This document shows positions 33,625-42,466 of a stretch of DNA of 46,839 bases, piece after piece; the stretch's first letter is position 1; the number at the start of each line of letters is the position of its first letter. Origin of the DNA: Planctomycetota bacterium (lineage in GTDB: Bacteria > Planctomycetota > Phycisphaerae > Sedimentisphaerales > Anaerobacaceae); the NCBI GenBank assembly GCA_025459125.1, contig JALORE010000009.1, forward strand, positions 1-46,839, written 5' to 3'. The notes below the pieces were generated by a model. That model had not been told where the DNA came from, did no database searches, and saw only the letters and a program-made list of their open reading frames with translations. The position numbers and the translations under genes are program-made.

Positions 33625-34299
33625 TTACGGCACGGCTTGCACTTGGGGGAAATAGCGCCCGAGGAAGTCGCCGGTGCCGTCGAGGACCATGCCGACGGCC
33701 TTGGCCGCCAGGAAGATGTACAGCAGCTTGGCGATCATCGTACCGGCGTAGGGACCGATCAGGCGCATGAGCCGATGGGAATTGCGGGCGATCAGGAAGA
33801 CCAGGGCGAACGCGGCACTGGCCGTGAAGACCATGAGGATCTGGCCGATGGAGTGGGCGGTGATGATCGTTACGGTGATGGCGCCCGGACCCACCATGAT
33901 TGGAAAGGCAATGGGAAAGACCGCCACCATCACTCGATCCTTCGGGTGCTGATAAGCCGGTCCGGCCAGCAGAATGCCGCGCAGGGCGATGATGAACAGC
34001 AGGATTCCGCCGGCGATTTCCAGCTCGGACACGTGGACGTTGAACAGGTAGGCCAGAATCCAGTCGCCCAGCACGGCGAAGACGATCACCACGAGGAACG
34101 CGATCAGGACGGCCAGATTCAAGACGCGGGCCCGCTCGCGCGGCTCCAATTCGCGGGTCAGATCCACGTATACCGGGATGTTGCCGATCGGATTGATGAC
34201 GGAGAACAGGAGCAGGCTGTGGTGGACAATCAGGCCGAGCGGACCGAAGGGGCCCGCCCAATCCGCGATCCCGCCCTGGAGGAGCGAGGCTAATGCCAT
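33625..34299 (-). CDS. MarC-family integral membrane protein
   Basis: A 224-residue protein with six hydrophobic helices and the MarC/UPF0056 signatures VINPIGNIPVYVDLT near the start and AFPIMVGPGAITVTII in the middle. The family is widespread; despite the name, most members have no proven role in multiple antibiotic resistance. Full length. The ATG at 34299 lacks a clear ribosome binding site, and an AT-rich palindrome ends 13 bp upstream. It follows ygiQ in the same direction (138 bp) and converges with the hypothetical gene at 33615. Confidence 0.9.
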   Translation of the reverse strand: MALASLLQGGIADWAGPFGPLGLIVHHSLLLFSVINPIGNIPVYVDLTRELEPRERARVLNLAVLIAFLVVIVFAVLGDWILAYLFNVHVSELEIAGGILLFIIALRGILLAGPAYQHPKDRVMVAVFPIAFPIMVGPGAITVTIITAHSIGQILMVFTASAAFALVFLIARNSHRLMRLIGPYAGTMIAKLLYIFLAAKAVGMVLDGTGDFLGRYFPQVQAVP

Positions 34300-34312
34300 A
34301 CGAACACTTTGT

Positions 34313-34406
34313 GGATTTATGATTTACGATTCAGGTCTACGACTTCCGACCGGCGGCCGGAGATCTTGGCATACGGTTCCACCTTGAGATCGTAAATCGG
34401 TAATCG
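34313..34406. repeat. AT-rich heptad palindrome, copy 3
   Basis: GATTTACGAT at 34321-34330 pairs perfectly with ATCGTAAATC at 34389-34398, with further heptad-like bases on both sides and a GC-rich spacer of about 60 bp. It lies between ygiQ and marC, just before the marC start. Confidence 0.7.
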
Positions 34407-34437
34407 GACGCAGGGAACATAAATGGAAATGGAGCGA

Positions 34438-36345
34438 TCAGCGCTTTGGCCGGCGGCGATTCCCGGACCACTTGCGGCGCAGAGTGTTCAGCAGGTCCTG
34501 GTGCCCGCTCGTTTGCAGATACTCCGTGAGGAGCCTGGCGTTGGGCTCCCGGTAGTACTGCAGCAAGGCCGCCTGCAGGCGTTTCTCCCGCCGGCCGGAG
34601 GGGATGTGGATCGCGCGGCCGCGTGCATCCTGTCCGGCAACATACATCGCGGTCGAAGAGGTCAGCGGTACCGGAACGAAATCCTGCACCTGGCGCGGCT
34701 GCCATGAACGGGAGACGAGATACTCCGTCAGCTTCACCGCGTGCTCCAGGGTACAGCCGGGGTGGGCACTGATAAAGTACGGCACGAGATAGTACTCTCT
34801 CCCGGCCCGGCGGCAGGCCGCGGCGAACTCATTCTCGAACTCTTCGAACAGCTCGAAGGACGGCTTGCCCATGCTGTGCAAGACATCATCGCAGTAGTGC
34901 TCCGGCGCCACCTTCAGGTGCCCTCCGACAAAGTGCCGGACCAGCAGATCCAGGTACTCCTTGTGGTGCAGAGCCAGGTCGTGGCGAATGCCGGAGGCAA
35001 CGTAGACGTGCCGCTTGCCGCGCGAACCGCCCTGCCACCGGACGAAGGCCTCCATCATCTCCAGCAAGGACCCGAGGTCGGAGCCCAGGTTCCGGCAGGG
35101 CGCCGGAAAGACACAACTCGCGCGCGTACACATCGGTTCGGCCCGGCAGTTCGTGCCGTACATGTTGGCTGTCGGCCCGCCGAGATCGCTGATCGTGCCG
35201 CGGAAGCGCGGGCTCCGGCTCAGCCGGTCGGCCTCGGCCAGCAGGGATGCCACGCTGCGGGAGGTGATCTCTTTGCCCTGGTGGAAGTAGATCGAGCAGA
35301 ACGAGCACCCGCCGTAGCAGCCCCGGTGGGTTGTGATTGAGAACTCCACCGGCTCCAGGGCCGCGATCCCGCCGGCGCCGTCATATTGCGGATGCCAGCG
35401 CCGGGTAAACGGCAGGTCGTACAAGACATCAAGCTCGGAGCAAGTCAGAGGCCGGGCCGGCGGCATTACGACCAGCGTGCCGGGGTCCTGGTCCTGCACC
35501 ACCGGCCGGGCCCGCTCGACCAATTGCGATCGGGCAGCAGCCTCAAGCGCGTTGGTAGTGACGCCGTAAGGCGTTATTTCATATGCCCTTACGGGCACGC
35601 TACAAACCCGCTGGTATTGCTCGTGGGCGGCCATGACCAAATGCTTATCCTGGCTCTGCTCCGTGAGCGAAGGCAATCGTACCGCCTCCGTGGGCACAGG
35701 GGCATCGCGCGTCGCCATGTAGGCGGTGCCGGAAATGTCGATCAGGCGGCTGATCGGCTCTCCCCGGTCCAGGCGCCGAGCGATCTCGGTCACGGCCAAC
35801 TCTCCCATGCCGTGGACGAGCAGATCGGCCTTGGCATCGGTCAGCACCGATCGCATCAGTTTGTCGGAGATGTAGTCGTAGTGGACAAGCCGCCGCAAGC
35901 TGGCTTCCAGGCCGCCCAGTATTACGGGAGTCTGCGGATAGGCCTGGCGGGCCCGCGCCGCATAGGCCAGCAGCGGCCGGGCCGGCCGCAAATCCGTAGC
36001 GCCGCCTGGACTGTACACGTCAGCCTGCCGGCGGTTGCCCATGGATGCGTAGTCGTTCAAACGCGAGTCGATGCAGCCGGAGGTAATGCCCCAGAACAGC
36101 CGGGGCGGACCGAGCGAACGGAAGGCGTCCACGCTCCGCCAGTCCGGCTGGGCCAGGATCGCCACCCGGTAACCCAGCTTCTGAAGCCAGCGTCCGATCA
36201 TCGCCACGCCAAAGGCGGGATGATCCACGTAGGCATCGCCGGTGACCAGGATGACGTCCGGGCGGTCCCAGCCGCAACGGAGCATATCCTCACGGTGGGT
36301 CGGCAGGAACAATCGTCTATCGTCGGATTCCACAGTGCGCGTCAA
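34438..36345 (-). CDS. ygiQ: YgiQ-family radical SAM protein
   Basis: A 635-residue member of the UPF0313/YgiQ radical SAM family. The 4Fe-4S site is [14 protein letters not shown], followed by [12 protein letters not shown] and the C-terminal [18 protein letters not shown] block. The function of the family is not established. The start appears to be TTG at 36345 with AGGAGG nine bases upstream; an out-of-frame ATG at 36349 with better spacing opens a 10-codon peptide ending at a TAG. Residues ~246-263 ([17 protein letters not shown]) are encoded by a 53-bp hairpin repeat and seem to interrupt a continuous [15 protein letters not shown] segment. The insertion keeps the frame. Confidence 0.92.
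   Translation of the reverse strand: MTRTVESDDRRLFLPTHREDMLRCGWDRPDVILVTGDAYVDHPAFGVAMIGRWLQKLGYRVAILAQPDWRSVDAFRSLGPPRLFWGITSGCIDSRLNDYASMGNRRQADVYSPGGATDLRPARPLLAYAARARQAYPQTPVILGGLEASLRRLVHYDYISDKLMRSVLTDAKADLLVHGMGELAVTEIARRLDRGEPISRLIDISGTAYMATRDAPVPTEAVRLPSLTEQSQDKHLVMAAHEQYQRVCSVPVRAYEITPYGVTTNALEAAARSQLVERARPVVQDQDPGTLVVMPPARPLTCSELDVLYDLPFTRRWHPQYDGAGGIAALEPVEFSITTHRGCYGGCSFCSIYFHQGKEITSRSVASLLAEADRLSRSPRFRGTISDLGGPTANMYGTNCRAEPMCTRASCVFPAPCRNLGSDLGSLLEMMEAFVRWQGGSRGKRHVYVASGIRHDLALHHKEYLDLLVRHFVGGHLKVAPEHYCDDVLHSMGKPSFELFEEFENEFAAACRRAGREYYLVPYFISAHPGCTLEHAVKLTEYLVSRSWQPRQVQDFVPVPLTSSTAMYVAGQDARGRAIHIPSGRREKRLQAALLQYYREPNARLLTEYLQTSGHQDLLNTLRRKWSGNRRRPKR
35555..35607 (+). repeat. 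double-hairpin REP-like element, copy 2, inside ygiQ
   Basis: It shares GTGACGCCGTAAGGCGTTAT with copy 1. Its second stem is TGCCC-TTAC-GGGCA, where copy 1 has TGCTC-GTAC-GAGCA. The ends GTAG and CTAC also pair. It lies wholly within the ygiQ coding sequence. Confidence 0.72.
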
Positions 36346-36387
36346 TCATTATGGCCTCCTCGAGTTTCAGGAGAAGGGAGGTTGGGC

Positions 36388-36651
36388 CTATTCACAGTAA
36401 TACGTATCGCTTTGATACTTCATCCAGTCGTTCTTGAGGTGCCGGAGTTCCTCGACGTATGTGAAGATGCCTCCGCTGCCCTGGATCACATGGCCGTCAT
36501 CCACCAGTACGGGCGGATCGGTCCCCTCGGGCAATTGCTCCGATCGTCCCCGTACCGGCACGACGACCGTCTCGTGGGCGACGGCGGTCTCGTCGAGCGA
36601 ATCCCGGATCCTCGCGCACGTCCGGCAATTCTCCGTGATAAACAGCGTCAT
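36388..36651 (-). CDS. small glutaredoxin-like protein
   Basis: An 87-residue protein with a thioredoxin-fold start, MTLFITENCRTCARIRDSL, containing the redox pair C-R-T-C. It continues with a cis-Pro region (DPPVLVDDGHVIQG), as in glutaredoxins and glutathione-transferase N-domains. It probably acts as a cytoplasmic thiol-disulfide carrier or chaperone. The C-terminus is charged and Tyr-rich (KYQSDTYYCE). It ends just upstream of ygiQ in the same direction (42 bp), so the two may be co-expressed. Confidence 0.77.
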   Translation of the reverse strand: MTLFITENCRTCARIRDSLDETAVAHETVVVPVRGRSEQLPEGTDPPVLVDDGHVIQGSGGIFTYVEELRHLKNDWMKYQSDTYYCE

Positions 36652-36814
36652 TGTTCTGTGCTGCGTATAACTTCTTTCCGTGACTACTGTTACGTTTGTT
36701 TCTCTGCTGTATACGCGGAGCTCGAATGGCGCGTTCTGCGCTGCCGCGGCCAAGACCGTGTTCGCGTGAAGGCAGACGTGAAGGGCTTCTTGTGTACCCA
36801 CTCGGATTTCCGCA

Positions 36815-37266
36815 CTACGGCCAGAACGCCGCGACGCCGATGGTCAGCCAAATCACTATCCCGATAACGAACTTGCCGAGAATCCCGATGAGCTCACCCA
36901 ACCCGGCCCCCCGGCGCGGCGACGGGAAAGCTCCGGGTGTGCTCCGCGGGAGGTCTCCGCGAACCAGACGGCCATACCCGCGCCGACCGAGGCGCCGACG
37001 AGGGTCCCGACAAGAAGCACCGGGGTCACGACCGTCCCGATCAGCGCGCCGGCCAGTCCGCCCAGGAATTCAAGCAACTCCCCTACCGCCGCGAGCACAG
37101 CGCTGGCAATCAGAACCCCGCCGGAGAACGTCTGCCGATCCGACGTCCACCACGCGAACAGCGCGGTGGAGAGCACCATCAGCCAGTTGCCGGGCAGACC
37201 GAACAGGACCAGCGCCAGCCACAGCAGGTTGAGCAAAACCAGAATAGACAACCCCGCATAGAGCAT
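36815..37266 (-). pseudogene. DUF456 membrane protein split by a frameshift
   Basis: Residues from the ATG at 37266 give the first two thirds of a DUF456 protein: helices with LALVLFGLPGNWLMV, then VLAAVGELLEFLGGLAGA and VGTLVGASVGAGMAV. The C-terminal third (GLGELIGILGKFVIGIVIW through GVAAFWP, stop at 36815) is in a different frame. The frames swap at a run of six C at 36907-36912, so one inserted or deleted base explains it. The join restores about 150 residues, the usual family length. It may be a real mutation or a sequencing error in the homopolymer. The function of DUF456 is unknown. Confidence 0.68.
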
Positions 37267-37459
37267 TCCTCCATTGTAGAGGACGCCCTCCGCGCCGCAA
37301 CGCAATTCCCCCCGCCACCCGAACGGTTCGCAGCTTCTCATACCGCCTCCGCGACCAGGCGGTGCCCCTGCAACGTGGCAGGGTTGACAAGCGTGACCCC
37401 AACCTTTATGAACGGCGAAGGACTCAGTATGGATGGAATGTGACAAGGGAAGGACGCCC

Positions 37460-38371
37460 ATGACCGACACGTATGCTGCGGCCGGCCGATCGGAAGGCGA
37501 TAGTTCACCCGGGACCAAGCGCAAGACCCGGGGCTCGCATCGCCGCAGGAACCTGGTGATTTGCGTCATCCTCGCCTGCCTGGGCCTCTACGCTGGTTAC
37601 GCAGGCCGGCGCACCCCGGTCGCGCTGCGGCAAGGGACCGCGCTCTCCTGGCCCCAGGGTGCCGGAGCCGTGACCAAGGCGCGGTTTCGCATCGCCACCT
37701 ACAACATCCATCGCGGCAAAGGGACGGACGGTATCCGCGATTTGGGCCGGACGGCCGGCGTGCTCCAAGACGCCGACCTCATCGGGTTGAATGAGGTCGC
37801 GGGATCGGCGTTCTGGGGCTGGGCGAACCAGGCCGAGCAACTGGGACGTGCCCTCGGCCTGGGCTGGCAGTTTGCGCCGAATCAGCGTCGCTGGCACCGG
37901 GACTACTTCGGCAATGGGCTGCTCAGCCGGTTCGACGTGGGCCGCTGGACGAGCGTGCCCCTGGTCTACGATCGCGCCGGGAGCCACAGCCCCCGGAACC
38001 TGTTCACGGCCGAGGTCCTGGCCGGTCCGGCCTCGACCACCTTCCTGGTGACGCATCTGGATCGCGGTGCGATTCGGCCGGCGCAGCTCAAGGCCGTGCT
38101 GGGCGAGTTCGTGAAGCACACCCCCGCGGCGCTGGTCGGGGACTTCAACACGTCTGCCACGGACCCGCTGCTGGTGGCGTTCTTCGCCGACGCCAACAAC
38201 GTGGACGCCATCGGCCGCGTCTTGGGCCGGAGCGATGACCCGGATCGCATCGACTGGATCATCACGCGTGGTCTGACCGTGCTGACCGGCGGCAAGGAAC
38301 CCGTGGGTGTTTCCGACCACCCGTACTACTGGGTGGACGTGGCGATCGAAAAGACTGGAATGATGGAATAG
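37460..38371 (+). CDS. membrane-anchored endonuclease/exonuclease/phosphatase-family protein
   Basis: A 303-residue protein. A basic cytoplasmic start and one helix (NLVICVILACLGLYAGYAG, about 30-50) anchor it; the EEP domain (about 75-300) is then outside the membrane. Catalytic motifs: RIATYNIHRGKG (Asn), DLIGLNEVAGS (Glu, metal), FLVTHLDRG, ALVGDFNTSATDP (D-x-N) and VGVSDHPYYWVDV (terminal D-H). EEP enzymes cleave phosphodiesters in DNA, lipids or sphingomyelin; the substrate here is unknown. AAGGGAAGGA precedes the ATG at 37460. The last codons and the stop lie in one arm of an inverted repeat shared with the convergent gene. Confidence 0.87.
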   Translation: MTDTYAAAGRSEGDSSPGTKRKTRGSHRRRNLVICVILACLGLYAGYAGRRTPVALRQGTALSWPQGAGAVTKARFRIATYNIHRGKGTDGIRDLGRTAGVLQDADLIGLNEVAGSAFWGWANQAEQLGRALGLGWQFAPNQRRWHRDYFGNGLLSRFDVGRWTSVPLVYDRAGSHSPRNLFTAEVLAGPASTTFLVTHLDRGAIRPAQLKAVLGEFVKHTPAALVGDFNTSATDPLLVAFFADANNVDAIGRVLGRSDDPDRIDWIITRGLTVLTGGKEPVGVSDHPYYWVDVAIEKTGMME

Positions 38372-38433
38372 TGGAATATGGGAATGATGGGGTTCCGGAC
38401 GCCCACCCAACATTCCACTATTCCATCATTCCA
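38356..38433. repeat. 22-bp perfect inverted repeat covering two convergent stops
   Basis: The arms 38356-38377 and 38412-38433 are perfect complements made of TGGAATR-like heptads, with a 34-base loop. The left arm ends the EEP gene (TAG), and the right arm ends the glycosyltransferase gene (TGA). It can act as a bidirectional 3'-end hairpin, although there are no T-runs. Confidence 0.75.
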
Positions 38434-40075
38434 TTGGCTTCTTGAACCTGTAGATCTCCGCGTAATCGACGGTCAGGACCGCCCCTTCGTCCTTACCCCG
38501 GCGCACGAAGGGGTAAACGTCGCATCCCAGGTACGGATACCTGGCCTTCATCTGCTCCAGCCACCGGTCGAACGCGGCCTGGTCGAAGTCCTTGGTGGGG
38601 TCCCGGTAGAGGACGCAGCGGAGGATTTTGGGTTTCCCGGAACGCGTTTCGCGCACCGCAGGGCCGGCGCCCGGGTCGTAAATGTACTTGTTGACGAGGT
38701 ACATGGCCGCCCAGCTCAACTCGTGCCACGTCCCTCGCGAGAACTCGTGGCCGAGATCGGCCTTGAGGTCCACCGCCTCGTCTGCGAAATTGGCGCTGGA
38801 CCAGAACCAGCGGGCAAACGCGCGGGCCCGCAGGTCGGACTTCGTCTTGTACGGGTGCAGCAGATCGCGGGCGACCGTCGCCAGGCCCAGGATCGCCGCC
38901 ACGATCAGCACGATCCGGACGTTCCGGAGGAAATCGGCGGTCTTGCCTTTGCGCAGATCCAGCCCGAGCAGGGCTGCAATGCCGGCGCCAAACATGACGT
39001 AGATCATGGGCGCGACGTACATGGAGAACTTGACGTGGCCGCCATAGGGATAGCGTCGCAGCACCGCGGCGGCAAAGTGCAGCGCCAGAGGCAACCAGAA
39101 CAGCAGCGCTGTTTTCGGCTTGCCGCACCGCAGGAACGCGATGAGACCGAGCGTGACGAAGAGTGCCGTCACGACGCTCCCGCCGTTCTCCGCGCCGGCC
39201 GGATGCGCCAGGAGCGCGCCCGTGTGCGTCACAATCATCCATTTCACGAAGGCGAAAAGGGAATCCCGGGGCGGAAAGGTGTCACCCCAGTACTCGCTCA
39301 TGAACCCGAGTTCGGCGCCGATCTGGCTGCGGACGACGAGGAGAAACACGCCTCCCACACTGAGGGCCGCGGCCGCGTGGAAAGCCACCCACCAGGGCCA
39401 TTGCCCCCGGAGCCGGTGGCGGATCGTCAACACCAGCCAGAGCAGGCCGATGGCTCCCACCGTGAACAGAGCCGGGTAGGACAAGAGAATCGCCAGGGGA
39501 CACCAGATCAGCAACGCCACCCGCCACGTGCGTGCGGCCGGCCGGCGCAGCCATTCCACGAACAGGACCACACCGACCAGGGAGACGAACAGGTCCGTGC
39601 CGTATTGTTTGGCCTCGGCGGCATAGCGCACGCCCGGGTAGGACACCGCAAAGAACGCCACCGCGAACAGACGCGCCGTACCGCGGACCAGTCGGGAAAC
39701 CAGGTGATAGAAGAGGAACAGGCCGGCGAGGCTGCACAGGAAGGGAACCAGCCGCAGGGCCAGCTCGTTGAAGCCGAACAGGAGCGTGGCCGCTTTCTCG
39801 ATCCAGAGAAAGAATCCGGGCGCGACCTGGTGGTATTCGAGCGGGCGCAGCAGTTCCTGGAACCCCCGCTGGAAGACGCTGACACAGAGAAAGCACTCAT
39901 CCTCCCACAGCGGAAACTGCAGGAAATAGCGAACACTGCGGGCCAGCAGACCAAAGGCGAGGAAGCCCCAGAGCCACCCCTGGAAATGCGGCAGGGAATC
40001 CGCTTCGGTCGATTCCCGGGGAATCCAGGCGGCAGCGCCGAGCAGACCCTCCGATGCATCTACCGGACGATTCAT
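38426..40075 (-). CDS. polytopic glycosyltransferase, GT39/ArnT-like
   Basis: A 549-residue integral membrane protein with about a dozen hydrophobic helices. The first periplasmic loop has QFPLWEDECF, the acidic pair expected in PMT/ArnT-type transferases, which use polyprenyl-phosphate sugars. A conserved RYAAEAKQYG motif follows helix 4. The C-terminal ~120 residues are soluble and probably periplasmic. The start at 40075 has GGAGATGGAGG upstream. It follows a GT2 gene by 58 bp in the same direction, a natural donor-maker/transferase pair. The acceptor is unknown. Confidence 0.85.
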   Translation of the reverse strand: MNRPVDASEGLLGAAAWIPRESTEADSLPHFQGWLWGFLAFGLLARSVRYFLQFPLWEDECFLCVSVFQRGFQELLRPLEYHQVAPGFFLWIEKAATLLFGFNELALRLVPFLCSLAGLFLFYHLVSRLVRGTARLFAVAFFAVSYPGVRYAAEAKQYGTDLFVSLVGVVLFVEWLRRPAARTWRVALLIWCPLAILLSYPALFTVGAIGLLWLVLTIRHRLRGQWPWWVAFHAAAALSVGGVFLLVVRSQIGAELGFMSEYWGDTFPPRDSLFAFVKWMIVTHTGALLAHPAGAENGGSVVTALFVTLGLIAFLRCGKPKTALLFWLPLALHFAAAVLRRYPYGGHVKFSMYVAPMIYVMFGAGIAALLGLDLRKGKTADFLRNVRIVLIVAAILGLATVARDLLHPYKTKSDLRARAFARWFWSSANFADEAVDLKADLGHEFSRGTWHELSWAAMYLVNKYIYDPGAGPAVRETRSGKPKILRCVLYRDPTKDFDQAAFDRWLEQMKARYPYLGCDVYPFVRRGKDEGAVLTVDYAEIYRFKKPME

Positions 40076-40133
40076 GCCTCCATCTCCTGTCAGACTCCGA
40101 GGGAGTGAATCGGGACAGTCCCTATTAAGATCG

Positions 40134-40886
40134 TCATCGCGGTTGGCTGGGCGTGGCGGCGGCTTCAGCACGGTAGGCTCGGGCCGGCGCCGCGGCGGCG
40201 CACCGAGGGGAGATCGTGCGGGCCGGTTGCCAGCGGCGGTACCGCCAGAGGGCCCGCAACGTGGGCCAGCCGTCCAAGGGGGAGAGCTTCTTGTTCTCGT
40301 AGCGTGCCGTGTAGCAGATCGGCAGCTCGCAGATGGTCAGGCCGCTGCGGAGGAGCTTGGCGGTGGCCTCGGCCTCCACGTCGAAGCCGCGGCATTCCAG
40401 ATCCAGGGCCACCGCGACCTCGCGCCGCATCATCTTGTAGCAGGTCTCCATATCCTGCAGGGACTGCCCGTAGAGCACGTTCGTGACCCGGGTCACGAAG
40501 TGGTTGCCCCAGCGCATGATGGCCTTCTGGGTCTCCAGCGAGCGAACGCCGTAGACGACATCCGCCTCGCCGCGCTCGATCGGCTGGATCAGGCGCAGGA
40601 AATCCTGCGGATCGTACTCGAGGTCCGCGTCCTGCACGACCACGACCTCCCCGGTGGCAACATCCAAGCCGGCGCGGACCGCGGCGCCTTTGCCCCGATT
40701 GGCGGCATGGCGGAGGAATTTCAGGCCCGACGCCCCCAGACGGTTGATGATCTCCGCAGAACCGTCGGTCGAAGCGTCGTCGACCAGGATAATCTCCTTC
40801 TCCAGGGGCACGGACTGGACCCGTTCCACCACCGCCATGATGGTGCCCACTTCGTTATGAACCGGCATGATGACCGACAGCTTCAT
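40134..40886 (-). CDS. GT2 glycosyltransferase, dolichol-phosphate-mannose-synthase-like
   Basis: A 250-residue GT-A enzyme: LSVIMPVHNEVGTI at the start, ILVDDASTDGS (nucleotide-sugar binding), NRGKGAAVRAGLDVA, VVVQDADLEYDPQD (DxD-type metal site) and KMMRREVA. This matches enzymes that place a sugar on polyprenyl phosphate. The C-terminus keeps YENKKLSPLDG and has no membrane helices, unlike ArnC. It probably makes the lipid-linked sugar used by the downstream ArnT-like protein. The ATG at 40886 was chosen at the GT2 fold start. Confidence 0.9.
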   Translation of the reverse strand: MKLSVIMPVHNEVGTIMAVVERVQSVPLEKEIILVDDASTDGSAEIINRLGASGLKFLRHAANRGKGAAVRAGLDVATGEVVVVQDADLEYDPQDFLRLIQPIERGEADVVYGVRSLETQKAIMRWGNHFVTRVTNVLYGQSLQDMETCYKMMRREVAVALDLECRGFDVEAEATAKLLRSGLTICELPICYTARYENKKLSPLDGWPTLRALWRYRRWQPARTISPRCAAAAPARAYRAEAAATPSQPR

Positions 40887-41097
40887 AGCATCCATCCACA
40901 GGACGAGGTTCACCGTGTCCAACGGCCCGGGCGCGGACGGGCCAGCCAACGTCCGTGGGATTATGGCAGAACGTGCTGGAGAAGTAAACAAAGAAGATGG
41001 GGCCTCAGGATTTCACTGCGGGAGACCGGGCATTTCCCCTCCTTCTCGGTCCCGACTGGTTCTGTCATCTTACGCCAGACTCGGGTGGAACAAGCTC

Positions 41098-41556
41098 ATG
41101 AAGAGAACGATCGCCACGATTCTGGTGCTGTCCGCGCCGTCCGTATCAATGGCTTTACCCACGATTGCCCTACTCCTGGACGGCGAGGAGGGACGAACCC
41201 GGGTCAGGCTCCAACAGGTCATCCGCTTCGCGGAGGTCGGGCCGTACTGGTGGTTCGGCAGGCTGGAGGTTGTCCAAACAGCCCACCGATACGTTTCCCA
41301 CCCACTGCTCCGGGGCTTGGACGCGAACGAAACCCAGGCGGAATGCACGCTCCGGGGGGATGGAAGCGATCCCAAATGTGGTGAGCCGGGTGATGCTTGT
41401 GACGCCCCGGAAGGCCGGAGCACCTCGGGAGGGCTCGTACTGGATTTGATTCCGGCATGGCGCCCTGCCGGCAGCATGCTGTGGGCCGACAAACCCATGC
41501 TCCCCGGCCCCAGCTTCCCGGGAATGCCACCCTGGGGCCTTCTCGCCTCTCGCTGA
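41098..41556 (+). CDS. small secreted hypothetical protein
   Basis: A 152-residue frame with a plausible signal peptide (KRTIATILVLSAPSVSMALP) followed by IALLLDGEEGRTRVRLQQV. Beyond about residue 95 the sequence becomes Gly/Pro-rich and less protein-like, so the 3' part may be decayed or the frame shifted. GGTGGA lies nine bases before the ATG. No family recognised. It could be a remnant of a secreted protein gene. Confidence 0.45.
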   Translation: MKRTIATILVLSAPSVSMALPTIALLLDGEEGRTRVRLQQVIRFAEVGPYWWFGRLEVVQTAHRYVSHPLLRGLDANETQAECTLRGDGSDPKCGEPGDACDAPEGRSTSGGLVLDLIPAWRPAGSMLWADKPMLPGPSFPGMPPWGLLASR

Positions 41557-41721
41557 CAGCCACCCTCTTGCCCCCGATACCCCCGTGCGGAATCTTGGGC
41601 ATCCGTTTGAGGGATTTGCTCAACGGGATGCCTGAAAACCCCGGCGTAATGGTGTGCAGAGGAACGAACGGATTCGAAAGCAGAATACTCACGCAAGAAG
41701 AAGACAAAAAGGAGCAGAACC

Positions 41722-42243
41722 ATGAAAGCCGGATTGGCATTTTGGGCGGGCGTGATCGCGGCCGCCGCCATCGTGCTCGTACTGGCGATTTCACGAGCCG
41801 TCGGCGGCACCGGCTTCAACCTCGGCCACTGGGTGGGCTCCATGTTCACCGGAACCACCACCGCCGGGAGCTGGGTCCTCGGCTTTATGATTACCTTGAT
41901 CGTCGGGGGCCTGATTGCCTTGATCTACGCCGCGTTCTTTGAAGCGGTCCGACGGTCCAACTGGGAGTTGGGCCTGGCCGGCGGCATCGTACACCTGATC
42001 CTCGCGGGAATCGCGGTGGGCGCCATTTCGATGGTCCATCCGTCCATCCCGGAGGCGGTGGCCGATCCCGGGTATTTCACCGCGAACTACGACACGTCCA
42101 GTGTCGTCACGTTTGCGATCGCGCACCTGGTCTTCGGTTTGATCGTTGGAAGCATCTATAAACCTTTGCACAAGAAGTTCGTCCGCCGGGAGGAGTTGAC
42201 CGCGGATGAGCGGGCCGCCATCGGGGCCGGCCGTGGGCAATAG
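41722..42243 (+). CDS. four-helix membrane protein of unknown function
   Basis: A 173-residue protein with helices at about 5-23, 48-72, 83-103 and 125-147, and a charged C-terminal tail (KKFVRREELTADERAAIG) in the cytoplasm. AAAGGAG is well placed before the ATG. The helices are Gly/Ala-rich (WVLGFMITLIVGGLIALIYA), as in small uncharacterised proteins of many MAGs. It stands alone between two divergent or convergent glycan genes. No family recognised with confidence. Confidence 0.7.
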   Translation: MKAGLAFWAGVIAAAAIVLVLAISRAVGGTGFNLGHWVGSMFTGTTTAGSWVLGFMITLIVGGLIALIYAAFFEAVRRSNWELGLAGGIVHLILAGIAVGAISMVHPSIPEAVADPGYFTANYDTSSVVTFAIAHLVFGLIVGSIYKPLHKKFVRREELTADERAAIGAGRGQ

Positions 42244-42466
42244 GACCGCGAGGAGGTACACGTCCCCACCGGACCGGAGACGCCCCGTCGAGGACGGCGG
42301 CTGTAGTTGTGTTTCCGCAGTAGCTTGCAGGCTGGAGCGGACAGGGGCTCCAGACACCCTTCGGATGCGTTTGGGGCCCCCGCTGATATGGAAGGTGAAA
42401 AGAGCGAGAACGATAGAGGCTGCAGCGATCTTGTTTCTTACCGTCCGTTCTCACTGCGAAAAGGGT

